A stretch of 35,292 bases of DNA from Alphaproteobacteria bacterium. Its GTDB lineage: Bacteria; Pseudomonadota; Alphaproteobacteria; Acetobacterales; Acetobacteraceae. The stretch lies in NCBI GenBank assembly GCA_017307335.1, contig JAFKFJ010000195.1:1-35292 (forward strand), given 5' to 3'. The translations under genes and the position numbers were made by a program. The notes beneath the pieces are model-generated. The model worked only from the letters and a program-made list of their open reading frames with translations. It did not search any database and was not told the origin of the DNA. Positions 17,416 through 25,575 of the stretch are shown here, piece by piece (position 1 is the first letter of the stretch; each line of letters starts with the position of its first letter).

Positions 17416-18979
17416 GGGTCACCTCGTGCGGGTGTACCGGCGCGTCGCCGCCGTGGACGCCGCCCATCAGCAGCCCGATATCCTTCACGCTTACGCCGGC
17501 GACATCGAGCGCCTGCGATAGCCGGCCATCGTTCATCACGACCAGCCGCGAGGCGAGGGCGAGCAGCTCGTCGAGGTCTTGCGAAATCACTACGATCGCG
17601 GCGCCGTTCGCGGCGAGGTCAAGCAGCGCCTGATGGATTGCGGAGGCGGCGCCGGCATCCACGCCCCAGGTCGGCTGCGATACCACCAGCACATCCGGCG
17701 TCTGCAACATCTCCCGCCCGACGATGAACTTTTGCAAATTGCCGCCCGAGAGGCTGCGCGCCAGCGCTTCCGGTCCGGTCGTGCGCACGTCGAAGCGGCG
17801 GATCACATCTTCCGCAAACGCGCGCGTCGCCGCTAGGCGCATGAACCCGCCGCGCGTCAGCGGACGCCGATAGCGCGCGGTGAGCATCGTGTTCTCGGCG
17901 AGCGTGAATTCCGGCACCGCGGCGTGGCCGTTGCGTTCCTCGGGCACCACGCACAGGCCGGCACGCCGCCGCTCGCCCGGCCCCTGATGCCCGATCGGCC
18001 GCCGTGCCAAGCGGATCATCTCCGCGCGCGGGGCGACCACTTCGCCGGCAAGCGCACGGGTCAGCTCATTCTGCCCGTTGCCGGCCACGCCCGCGATGCC
18101 GAACACCTCGCCCGCGTGCACGGTGAAGGAAACCGCCTTGAGCTCGATGCCGAACGGCGGCGTGCCCGGCACCGACAGGCCCTCGACGATCAACCGCTCC
18201 TCGCCGCCCGCCGCCTTGCCGCGGCGCTCCGCGGTGCGCAGCTCGCCGCCGATCATCATTTCGGCCATGCTTTTCGCGGTCTCCACGCGCGGGTCGCAGG
18301 TGCCGACCACGCGCCCGCCGCGCAGGATCGTGGCGGAGTGGCAGAGCGCCTTGATCTCATGCAGCTTGTGCGAAATGTAGAGGATCGAGACGCCCTCGGC
18401 GGAAAGCTGCCGCAGCGTCGTGAACAGCTTCTCCACCTCCTGCGGCGTCAGTACGGAGGTCGGCTCGTCCATGATCAACAGGCGCGGCTGCTGCATCAGG
18501 CAGCGCACGATCTCGATGCGCTGGCGCTCGCCGACCGAGAGCGTATGCACTTCGCGCGTGATGTCGAGCGGCAGCCCGTAGGTCGACAGCACCTCCTCGA
18601 TTCGCGCCTCCAGGGCGCGCCGCGGCATCGGGTCGTCCATGCCGACCGCGATGTTCTCGTAGACGGTCAGCGCGTCGAACAGCGAGAAATGCTGGAACAC
18701 CATGCCGATGCCGAGCTTGCGCGCGGCTTTGGGCGAGGTGATGTCGACGCTGCGCCCTTCCCACAGAATCGCGCCCTCGTCGGCGCGCTGCACGCCATAG
18801 ACGATCTTCATCAGCGTGGACTTCCCGGCGCCGTTCTCGCCGAGCAGGGCGTGGATCTCGCCGGGTGCGACGGCGAAGCTCACATCGTCATTGGCCCGCA
18901 CACCGGGAAAGCTCTTCCCGACATGGCGGAGCTCAAGCCGCGGGGCGGTCTCGCCCGGCGCGCTCCCGATTCCTTCCAT
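17405..18979 (-). CDS. Purine/nucleoside-type ABC transporter ATPase (duplicated domains)
   Basis: A 524-residue protein with two tandem ATPase domains, like YufO/NupO and the sugar importer RbsA. The N-domain has Walker A GENGAGKST, signature LSVGERQRIEI and Walker B LLIMDEPTSVLTP. The C-domain has a degenerate Walker A (GVAGNGQNELTRAL, lacking the GKS/T lysine) but keeps LSGGNLQKFIVGRE. Such asymmetry is normal in this family. The start at 18979 has a strong GGGAGGGG site and lies 47 bases inside the end of xdhC, tying cofactor maturation to transporter expression. Confidence 0.92.
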   Translation of the reverse strand: MEGIGSAPGETAPRLELRHVGKSFPGVRANDDVSFAVAPGEIHALLGENGAGKSTLMKIVYGVQRADEGAILWEGRSVDITSPKAARKLGIGMVFQHFSLFDALTVYENIAVGMDDPMPRRALEARIEEVLSTYGLPLDITREVHTLSVGERQRIEIVRCLMQQPRLLIMDEPTSVLTPQEVEKLFTTLRQLSAEGVSILYISHKLHEIKALCHSATILRGGRVVGTCDPRVETAKSMAEMMIGGELRTAERRGKAAGGEERLIVEGLSVPGTPPFGIELKAVSFTVHAGEVFGIAGVAGNGQNELTRALAGEVVAPRAEMIRLARRPIGHQGPGERRRAGLCVVPEERNGHAAVPEFTLAENTMLTARYRRPLTRGGFMRLAATRAFAEDVIRRFDVRTTGPEALARSLSGGNLQKFIVGREMLQTPDVLVVSQPTWGVDAGAASAIHQALLDLAANGAAIVVISQDLDELLALASRLVVMNDGRLSQALDVAGVSVKDIGLLMGGVHGGDAPVHPHEVTHAV

Positions 18980-19814
18980 CCCGCCCCTCCCTGTCCGCGT
19001 TGCCTTGTGCGCGCAAGGCGCTGGCCAGCACCTCGGCTGCGACGAAGGCCGCGATCACCGTAGGCCGCTTGTCGCGCACGCCCTGCCCGCCGATCGGACA
19101 GACCAGGGCGCCGAGCCGCACCGGATCGCCGCCGCGCGCCGCAAACCAGCGCGCGAACCGGACTCGCTTCGTCACCGAGCCGATCATGCCGACATACGTC
19201 GCATCTCCCCGTGCCAGCGCCGCCTCGGTGATCGCGTAGTCGAGCTGGTGGCTGTGCGTGGCGACAACGAAGGCGCTGCGCGTCGGCGCCACCCGTATCT
19301 CGGCCGGCGCATCGGCGCTCGGCAGTCCGCGGATGCGCGGCGGCAGGGCGGCGAGGTATTCGGCGCGCGTCTCGATCACGGTGACCGCGAGGGGCAGCGG
19401 CTCCAGGGCCACAGCAAGCGCGCGGCCGACATGGCCGGCGCCGAACAGCACCACGGAAGGCCAATTCGCGCGCTCACGCGCCTCGTCTGCCTCCAGCGCA
19501 GCCAGCAACACGGTGTCGGCGCGTGTGAGGGCGAGCTGCACATGCCCACCGCAGCACTGCCCGACCGCCGGCCCCAGCGGAACGTCGAGCGTGTCATGTG
19601 CGGCCGCCTCGCGCAGCATCGCGCGCGCGCGCTCGATCGCCATCCATTCCAGCCTCCCGCCGCCGATCGTGCCCTCGATCGCGCTTGCGGTGACGAGCAT
19701 GGTCGCGTCGTGGTCGCGCGGCGTTGAGCCTTGCGCGCGATCGACCCGCACGACGATGGTCGGCACGCCTGCCGCGAGCTGCTGGCGCAGCGCGGCAGCG
19801 ACGCCGGGGTTCAT
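18933..19814 (-). CDS. xdhC: Xanthine dehydrogenase accessory protein XdhC
   Basis: A 293-residue molybdenum-cofactor chaperone that holds the cofactor during sulfuration and inserts it into XdhB. It shows the N-terminal domain with GSTPRDHDATMLV and TIGGGRLEW, the conserved GPAVGQCCGGHVQLAL cysteine pair, and the C-terminal Rossmann domain (VVLFGAGHVGRALAVALEPL, ATYVGMIGSVTKR). The ATG overlaps the xdhB stop (ATGA). A hydrophilic Arg/Asp-rich tail of about 15 residues encoded in the overlap with the ATPase gene is probably unstructured. The desulfurase partner is likely the NifS-like protein at the end of the same operon. Confidence 0.93.
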   Translation of the reverse strand: MNPGVAAALRQQLAAGVPTIVVRVDRAQGSTPRDHDATMLVTASAIEGTIGGGRLEWMAIERARAMLREAAAHDTLDVPLGPAVGQCCGGHVQLALTRADTVLLAALEADEARERANWPSVVLFGAGHVGRALAVALEPLPLAVTVIETRAEYLAALPPRIRGLPSADAPAEIRVAPTRSAFVVATHSHQLDYAITEAALARGDATYVGMIGSVTKRVRFARWFAARGGDPVRLGALVCPIGGQGVRDKRPTVIAAFVAAEVLASALRAQGNADREGRDGRNRERAGRDRPAA

Positions 19815-22138
19815 GCGCCGGCCCGCAGGCGGGTGACTGCAGCCAGCACGCGCTCCGGCGTCGCCGGCGCATCGAGCCGTGGGCACACGCGGTAGTCGAC
19901 AACGCTTGCGACGGCATCGGAGAGCGCGTGCAGGACGGACATTGCCAGCATGAACGGCGGCTCGCCCACGGCCTTGGAGCGGTGGATCGTCGGCTCGCGA
20001 TTCGCGACCCCTTCGGCGATGCGCACATTGAACACCGACGGGACGTCGGAGAGCAGCGGAATCTTGTACGTCGAGGGTGCATGCGTGCGCAGCCGCCCGG
20101 CACCGTCCCACCACAGCTCCTCCGTCGTCAGCCAGCCCATGCCCTGGATGAAGCCGCCCTCGATCTGGCCGCGGTCGATCGCTGGATTCAGCGAGTTGCC
20201 TGCTTCGTGCAGGATGTCCACACGTTCGACGCGATACTCGCCGGTCAGCGTGTCGATCGCAACTTCGGCAACCGCGGCGCCGTATGCGAAGTAGTAGAAT
20301 GGGTGCCCCTTGCCGCTGGCGCGGTCCCAGTGGATCGTCGGCGTGCGATAGAATCCCGTGGCCGAGAGCTGTACCCGCGCCATGTAGGCTTGTTTCACGA
20401 GGTCGACGAACGCGATCTCCTGGTTGCCCACGCGCACGCGGCCGGGCAAGAACGCGACCTGCTCTGGCGGCACGCCGTGCTTCTCGGCGGCGAAGCGCGC
20501 CAGCCGCTCACGGATGGTCAGCGCCGCCGCCTGCGCGGCCATGCCGTTGAGGTCGGAACCGGAAGATGCTGCGGTCGCCGACGTGTTCGGCACCTTCCCC
20601 GTGCTGGTCGCCGTGATCTTCACGCGGCGCAGGTCGATCTGGAATGCCTCCGCCACCACCTGCGCGACCTTCGTATTCAGGCCCTGGCCCATCTCGGTGC
20701 CGCCGTGGTTCAGGTGCACGCTGCCGTCGGTGTAGACATGCACCAGTGCGCCGGCCTGGTTGTAGTGCGTGGCGGTGAAGGAGATGCCGAACTTGACCGG
20801 CGTGATCGCGATGCCGCGCCGAATCACGCGGCTGGTACGGTTGAAGGCGCGGATCGCATCGCGCCGAGCTGCGTAGTTGGCGCTCCGGGCCAACGAGTCC
20901 ACCAGCGCCGGGGCGACGTTGTCGGCCACCATCTGATGATACGGCGTCACGTCGCGCCCCGGCCCGCCGTAGAAATTTGCCTGCCGTACCTCCAAGGGGT
21001 CCTTGCCGAGCGCGAAGGCGATCTCTTCGATCACCCGCTCGGCGCCCAACATCCCTTGCGGCCCGCCGAAGCCGCGAAACGCGGTGTTGGAGACGGTGTT
21101 GGTGCGAAGCGGCTCCGAGGTCGCGTGCACATGTGGGTAATAGTAGCAGTTGTCGCAGTGGAACAGCGCCCGGTCGGTTACCGGGCCTGAGAGGTCGGCG
21201 GAATTGCCGCAACGCGCCGCATAGGTGAAATCGACGCCGAGCACGTGACCGTCGTCGTCAAATCCTACGTCGTAGTCGATGACGAAGTCGTGGCGCTTGC
21301 CGGTCGCCACCATGTCGTCGTCGCGATCGGGGCGCAGCTTCGCCGCGCGGCCGAGCTTCGTCGCCGCCAGTGCGGCCACCGCCGCGAACAGGTTGGCTTG
21401 CGTTTCCTTGCCGCCGAACGCGCCGCCCATACGGCGCACTTCCACTGTCACGGCATTGGACGGCAGCCCCAGCACATGCGCGACCATGTGCTGCACCTCG
21501 CTCGGATGCTGGGTCGAGGAATGCACGGTCACGTCGCCGTCCTCGCCGGGGATCGCGAGCGCGATCTGGCCTTCGAGATAGAAATGGTCCTGCCCGCCTA
21601 CTTCCATTCGTCCCTGCAGGCGGTGCGGCGCCGCGGCGAGCGCCGCGGCTGCATCGCCGCGCGCGAGGCGGAGCGGATCACACACCAGCGCGGCGCCGGC
21701 CGCGCGGGCCGCGGCGACATCCAGGACCGCCGGTACGTCGGCATATTCGACACGGCCGAGGCGGGCGGCGCGGCGTGCCTCAGCGCGCGTCGCGGCAGCA
21801 ACCGCGAACAGCGGCTGGCCGTGAAACGTCACCGTGCCGGTCGCGAACACAGGATCGTCACGCCGCCCGACCGGGCTCACATCGTTCTCGCCGGGGATGT
21901 CGGCAGCGGTGAACACCGCGAGCACGCCCTCGGCCGCGCGCACCGCCGTGAGGTCCATTGCCACGATGCGCGCGTGGGCGCGCTCGGCGAGGCCGAGGTA
22001 GAGATGCACAAGGCCGGCCGGCTCGGCGATGTCGTCGATATAGACGGCGGCACCGCTGACATGCTTGTGCGCCGAGTCATGCGCAGTCGCGCTCGCCACG
22101 CCGCCTGGCACGCGCTCCGGAGCGCCGATGTCAGGCAT
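19811..22138 (-). CDS. xdhB: Xanthine dehydrogenase molybdopterin-binding subunit XdhB
   Basis: A 775-residue catalytic subunit that hydroxylates hypoxanthine to xanthine and xanthine to urate. It carries the substrate/cofactor motifs FYLEGQ (Glu near the active site), RRMGGAFGGKET, NTAFRGFGGPQG (substrate arginine) and the catalytic base in KAVGEPPFMLA (E726), which sits close to the equivalent Glu of Rhodobacter capsulatus XdhB. Length agrees with bacterial XdhB. I chose the ATG at 22138, with GGAG eight bases upstream and an eight-base overlap with xdhA. An ATG at 22159 would add seven residues. Confidence 0.95.
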   Translation of the reverse strand: MPDIGAPERVPGGVASATAHDSAHKHVSGAAVYIDDIAEPAGLVHLYLGLAERAHARIVAMDLTAVRAAEGVLAVFTAADIPGENDVSPVGRRDDPVFATGTVTFHGQPLFAVAAATRAEARRAARLGRVEYADVPAVLDVAAARAAGAALVCDPLRLARGDAAAALAAAPHRLQGRMEVGGQDHFYLEGQIALAIPGEDGDVTVHSSTQHPSEVQHMVAHVLGLPSNAVTVEVRRMGGAFGGKETQANLFAAVAALAATKLGRAAKLRPDRDDDMVATGKRHDFVIDYDVGFDDDGHVLGVDFTYAARCGNSADLSGPVTDRALFHCDNCYYYPHVHATSEPLRTNTVSNTAFRGFGGPQGMLGAERVIEEIAFALGKDPLEVRQANFYGGPGRDVTPYHQMVADNVAPALVDSLARSANYAARRDAIRAFNRTSRVIRRGIAITPVKFGISFTATHYNQAGALVHVYTDGSVHLNHGGTEMGQGLNTKVAQVVAEAFQIDLRRVKITATSTGKVPNTSATAASSGSDLNGMAAQAAALTIRERLARFAAEKHGVPPEQVAFLPGRVRVGNQEIAFVDLVKQAYMARVQLSATGFYRTPTIHWDRASGKGHPFYYFAYGAAVAEVAIDTLTGEYRVERVDILHEAGNSLNPAIDRGQIEGGFIQGMGWLTTEELWWDGAGRLRTHAPSTYKIPLLSDVPSVFNVRIAEGVANREPTIHRSKAVGEPPFMLAMSVLHALSDAVASVVDYRVCPRLDAPATPERVLAAVTRLRAGA

Positions 22139-23609
22139 GCGCCGCGCTCCGAGCGTCATCCAGGTGCGCCAACGACTCGCCGCCCGCGGTCTCCAGATAG
22201 AATCGCATCAACAGCCCGCGCGCGGCCTGGCTGCGATAGGCGGCGCTGGCCCGCCAGTCGGAGAGCGGCGCGAAATCGGCATCCAGCGCCGCTGCCGCGC
22301 GCTCCGTGGTGGCCTGGGTCCACATGGCACCGGTCAGCTCCGTCTCGCACGCCGGGGCGCGCTTCGGCGTCGCCGCCATGCCGCCGAACGCCACCCGCGC
22401 CTGCGTGATCCGCCCGTCGGCATCGCGGTCGATACGGAATGCGCCGCATAGCGCCGAGATATCCTCGTCGCGCCGTTTGGAGACCTTGTACACGGCGAAC
22501 AGCGCATCCGGCGGCAGCCGGGGGATGCGCAAGCACTCCAGGAACTCGCCGGGGGCGCGATCCTGACGGCCGTAGGCAATGAAGAAGTCTTCCAGCGCCA
22601 GGGTCCGCCGGGTGTCGCCCTTGCGCAGCACGATTTCGGCACCTAGCGCGATCAGCGGCGGCGGCGTATCCCCGATGGGCGAGCCGTTGGCGATGTTGCC
22701 GCCGATCGTGCCGGCATTGCGCACCTGCGCGCCGCCGATCCGCCGCAGCAGCCGCCCCAGTTCCGGATGCAGCCGTGCGAACGCCGGCCACGCCTCGGTG
22801 TAGGAGACGAGCGCGCCGAGTTCCAACTGCTCCGCCGTCTCGGCGATCGTGCGCAGCGCAGCGATCCGCCCGATATACACCAGGGGATCAAGCACCCGCA
22901 TCGCCTTGGTCACCCACAGTCCGACATCGGTCGCCCCGGCCGCGATGGTTGCATCCGGATGGGTAAGCAAGATCGCGGCCAGCGCCTCGGCGTCGGCGGG
23001 CGCAAAGAACCGCCGGCCGCCATGTTGCAGCGCGATCGTCTCTCCGTCCTGGAATGCCGCCAGCCGCGCCGCGGTTGCCACCCCGCCGGTGCGCCAACGG
23101 TCGGCATCGCGGTCGCCCAGCGCGTACATCCGCTCGGCTGCGGCGAGGATCGGCGCATAGCCGGTGCAGCGGCAGAGATTGCCCTGCAACGCCGCCTCGA
23201 TCGCGCCGCGATCCGGCTGCGCCGCGTTCAGCCACAGCGCGAACAGCGCCATGACGAAGCCGGGCGTGCAGAACCCGCACTGGGATCCGTGACAGTCCAT
23301 CAGCGCCTGCTGAACCGGGTGCAGCGTGCCGTCCTCGCGGGCCAGATGCTCAACCGTGAGCACCTGACAGCCGTCGAGCGTCGGCAGGAAGCGGATGCAG
23401 GAGTCGATGCAGGCATAGCGCATCGTGCCGTCCATGGGCGTGCCGACCACCACCGTGCAGGCGCCGCAATCGCCCTCGGCGCAGCCCTCCTTGGTGCCCA
23501 GGCTGCGCCGCGTCGCCCGCAGCCAGTCGAGCAGCGTCGCCGTGGGGTCGATGTCGGTGAGGGTGCACACTTCCTCGCCGAGCAGAAAGCGGACCACGCT
23601 GCGCGTCAT
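22131..23609 (-). CDS. xdhA: Xanthine dehydrogenase FeS/FAD subunit XdhA
   Basis: A 492-residue electron-transfer subunit. The N-terminal plant-type [2Fe-2S] centre has C43, C48 and C51 in GCAEGDCGAC plus a downstream Cys in ACIDSC. The second [2Fe-2S] centre shows GSQCGFCTPG and NLCRCTGY. The FAD domain has AGATDVGLWVTK and TIGGNIANGSPIGDTPP, followed by a C-terminal CO-dehydrogenase-flavoprotein-like domain. Electrons pass from the molybdenum site to NAD. It begins twelve bases after uraH and is followed directly by xdhB. Confidence 0.95.
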   Translation of the reverse strand: MTRSVVRFLLGEEVCTLTDIDPTATLLDWLRATRRSLGTKEGCAEGDCGACTVVVGTPMDGTMRYACIDSCIRFLPTLDGCQVLTVEHLAREDGTLHPVQQALMDCHGSQCGFCTPGFVMALFALWLNAAQPDRGAIEAALQGNLCRCTGYAPILAAAERMYALGDRDADRWRTGGVATAARLAAFQDGETIALQHGGRRFFAPADAEALAAILLTHPDATIAAGATDVGLWVTKAMRVLDPLVYIGRIAALRTIAETAEQLELGALVSYTEAWPAFARLHPELGRLLRRIGGAQVRNAGTIGGNIANGSPIGDTPPPLIALGAEIVLRKGDTRRTLALEDFFIAYGRQDRAPGEFLECLRIPRLPPDALFAVYKVSKRRDEDISALCGAFRIDRDADGRITQARVAFGGMAATPKRAPACETELTGAMWTQATTERAAAALDADFAPLSDWRASAAYRSQAARGLLMRFYLETAGGESLAHLDDARSAAHA

Positions 23610-23621
23610 CGCCGGCGCTCC

Positions 23622-23975
23622 TTAGCTTCCCCGGTAGGTGGCATAGCCGTAGGGCGAGACCAGCAGCGGCACGTGATAGTGCGCGCCCTCGCTCGCCACG
23701 CCGAAGGCAATCGAGACCACGTCGAGGAACGGGGGGTCGGGCAGCGCGGTCCCGCTCTCGGCGAAATAGGCGCCGATATGGAATTCGAGTTCATAGCGGC
23801 CGCGACGCAAATCCCGGGCCGCGATCAGCGGCGCGTCGCAGCGCCCGTCGGCGTTGGTGACGGCGCCCGCCACCCGCTGCCGCCCCGCCGGGCCGTGCGC
23901 GAAGACCTCGATGCGCACGCCCGCCGCGGGGCGGCCCTGCGCCGTGTCGAGCACATGCGTCGTCAACCCGCCCAT
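23622..23975 (-). CDS. uraH: 5-hydroxyisourate hydrolase
   Basis: A 117-residue transthyretin-like enzyme that hydrolyses 5-hydroxyisourate, the product of PuuD, to OHCU. Catalytic residues are visible: H7 in TTHVLD, R45 in NADGRCD, H101 in YHVPLLVSPYG and the diagnostic C-terminal YRGS (114-117). No signal peptide, so it acts in the cytoplasm. It is the first gene of the minus-strand xdh operon, and the next step is performed by the C-terminal half of the divergently transcribed PuuE-UraD. Confidence 0.95.
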   Translation of the reverse strand: MGGLTTHVLDTAQGRPAAGVRIEVFAHGPAGRQRVAGAVTNADGRCDAPLIAARDLRRGRYELEFHIGAYFAESGTALPDPPFLDVVSIAFGVASEGAHYHVPLLVSPYGYATYRGS

Positions 23976-24162
23976 GCCGCCTCCGCGCTTCCCGGCCTTG
24001 CTGCCCGCATCTGCGCCGGCAACCTCTTCGCTAGTCCTCCACCCCGCTCCCCTGCAACTGGCGGCGCGGCCGAAGTAGTTTCAAACGGATTGAAAAGGTG
24101 CAAGCCGGCGCCTGCCGCTAGGGTGGCGGCATCGGAGGGTCAGCAGGGCGAGGCGATCGGCA
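23976..24162. promoter_or_regulatory. Divergent uraH / puuE regulatory region with palindrome
   Basis: This 187-base gap separates the two main purine operons. Its clearest element is TTTCAA-ACGGA-TTGAAA at 24079-24095, a perfect 6-base dyad with a 5-base spacer, AT-rich against a GC-rich background. A second overlapping dyad is GTTT-C-AAAC at 24078-24086. It is a good operator candidate for coordinated control of both operons. No convincing -10/-35 pair was found on either strand. Confidence 0.5.
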
Positions 24163-25575
24163 ATGAGCGAGACCTATCCGCGCGACATGCTCGGCTATGG
24201 CCGCACCCCTCCCGACCCGCAGTGGCCGGCCGGGGCGCGGGTCGCAGTGCAGTTCGTGCTGAACTACGAAGAGGGTAGCGAGAACTGCATCCTCCACGGC
24301 GACGCCGTTTCCGAGGCGTTCCTCTCCGAGATCGTGGGCGCGGCGCCTTGGCCCGGCCAGCGCCACATGAACATGGAGAGCATCTACGAATACGGCAGCC
24401 GCGTCGGCATCTGGCGGCTCCGGCGCCTGTTCACCGAGCGCAACCTGCCGCTGACGGTCTTCGCCGAGGCAATGGCGCTGGCCCGCAACCCAGACGCGGC
24501 CGCCGCGATGGTCGAAGCGGGCTGGGAAATCGCCAGCCACGGACTGCGCTGGATCGACTACCGCGACGTGCCGGAGGCGACCGAGCGCGCCCACATTGCC
24601 GAGGCCGTACGCACGCAGGTGGCGCTGACGGGCGCCCGCCCGCTCGGCTTCTATCAGGGCCGCACCTCGGAGAACACGTTGCGCCTGACTATGGAGGAGG
24701 GCGGGTTCCTCTACTCGGCCGACAGCTACGCTGACGAGCTTCCGTACTGGACCGAAGGGCCGCACGGCCCGTTCCTCATCGTTCCCTACACGCTCGACGC
24801 GAACGACATGCGCTTCGCGACCGCGCAGGGGTTCAACTCCGGCGAGCAGTTCTTCAGCTACCTGCGCGACGCGTTCGACGTGCTCTACGCAGAGGGCGAA
24901 ACGCAGCCGCGCATGCTCTCGGTCGGGCTGCACTGCCGCCTCGCGGGCCGGCCTGGCCGGGCGGCGGCACTCGCCCGCTTTCTCGACTACGTCCAGGGAC
25001 ACGAACGGGTCTGGATCGCGCGGCGGCTGGATATCGCGCGGCACTGGATCGCCCGCCACCCTCCGCCCGGCGGCTACCGCCCCTCGCGGCTCGGCCGGGC
25101 GCTGTTCGTGGCGCGGTACGGGGGCGTGGTTGAACACTCGCCCTGGGTGGCCGAGGCGACCTTCGACGCCGGACTCGGGCCGGAGGCGGACACAGCCACG
25201 GGCCTCGCGGCGGCCTTGGCCGCCGCACTGCGGGCGGCGCCGCACGACCGGCAGCGTGCCGTGATCGAGGTCCATCCCGACCTCGCCGGCCGCCTGGCCC
25301 GCGCGGGAGACCTGACCTTCAGCTCGGCGGGCGAGCAGGCCAGCGCCGGGCTCGACCGGCTGAGCGCAGAGGAAGTTGCCCGTTTCACGCAGCTCAACGA
25401 CGCCTACCGGGCGCGGTTCGGCTTTCCCTTCATCATGGCCGTGAAGGGCCGGGGCAAGGCCGAGATTCTGGCCGCCTTCGAAACCCGGCTGGCCCACGCG
25501 TCGGATGCGGAATTCGCCGAAGCCCTGCGCCAGATCGAGCAGATCGCGCGGCTGCGGCTGGAGGAGATGCAATGA
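24163..25575 (+). CDS. puuE: Bifunctional allantoinase PuuE / OHCU decarboxylase UraD
   Basis: A 470-residue fusion. Residues ~1-305 are a cofactor-independent allantoinase of the polysaccharide-deacetylase fold (RDMLGYGRTPPDPQWP, VLNYEEGSEN, EIASHGLRWIDYR, FYQGRTSENTL), which opens allantoin to allantoate. Residues ~310-470 are OHCU decarboxylase, which makes S-allantoin: VEHSPWVAEAT with catalytic H325, SAGEQAS with E391, and ARFGFPFIMAVKG. The two catalytic steps are consecutive, so fusion can channel the unstable intermediate. First gene of the plus-strand operon, with GAGG upstream and a four-base overlap with the next gene. Confidence 0.93.
   Translation: MSETYPRDMLGYGRTPPDPQWPAGARVAVQFVLNYEEGSENCILHGDAVSEAFLSEIVGAAPWPGQRHMNMESIYEYGSRVGIWRLRRLFTERNLPLTVFAEAMALARNPDAAAAMVEAGWEIASHGLRWIDYRDVPEATERAHIAEAVRTQVALTGARPLGFYQGRTSENTLRLTMEEGGFLYSADSYADELPYWTEGPHGPFLIVPYTLDANDMRFATAQGFNSGEQFFSYLRDAFDVLYAEGETQPRMLSVGLHCRLAGRPGRAAALARFLDYVQGHERVWIARRLDIARHWIARHPPPGGYRPSRLGRALFVARYGGVVEHSPWVAEATFDAGLGPEADTATGLAAALAAALRAAPHDRQRAVIEVHPDLAGRLARAGDLTFSSAGEQASAGLDRLSAEEVARFTQLNDAYRARFGFPFIMAVKGRGKAEILAAFETRLAHASDAEFAEALRQIEQIARLRLEEMQ

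Noticed and set aside
23976..24162. Sigma-70 promoters for uraH and puuE
   Set aside because: TTGAAA-like -35 hexamers exist in the palindrome, but no acceptable -10 lies 16-18 bases away on either strand.
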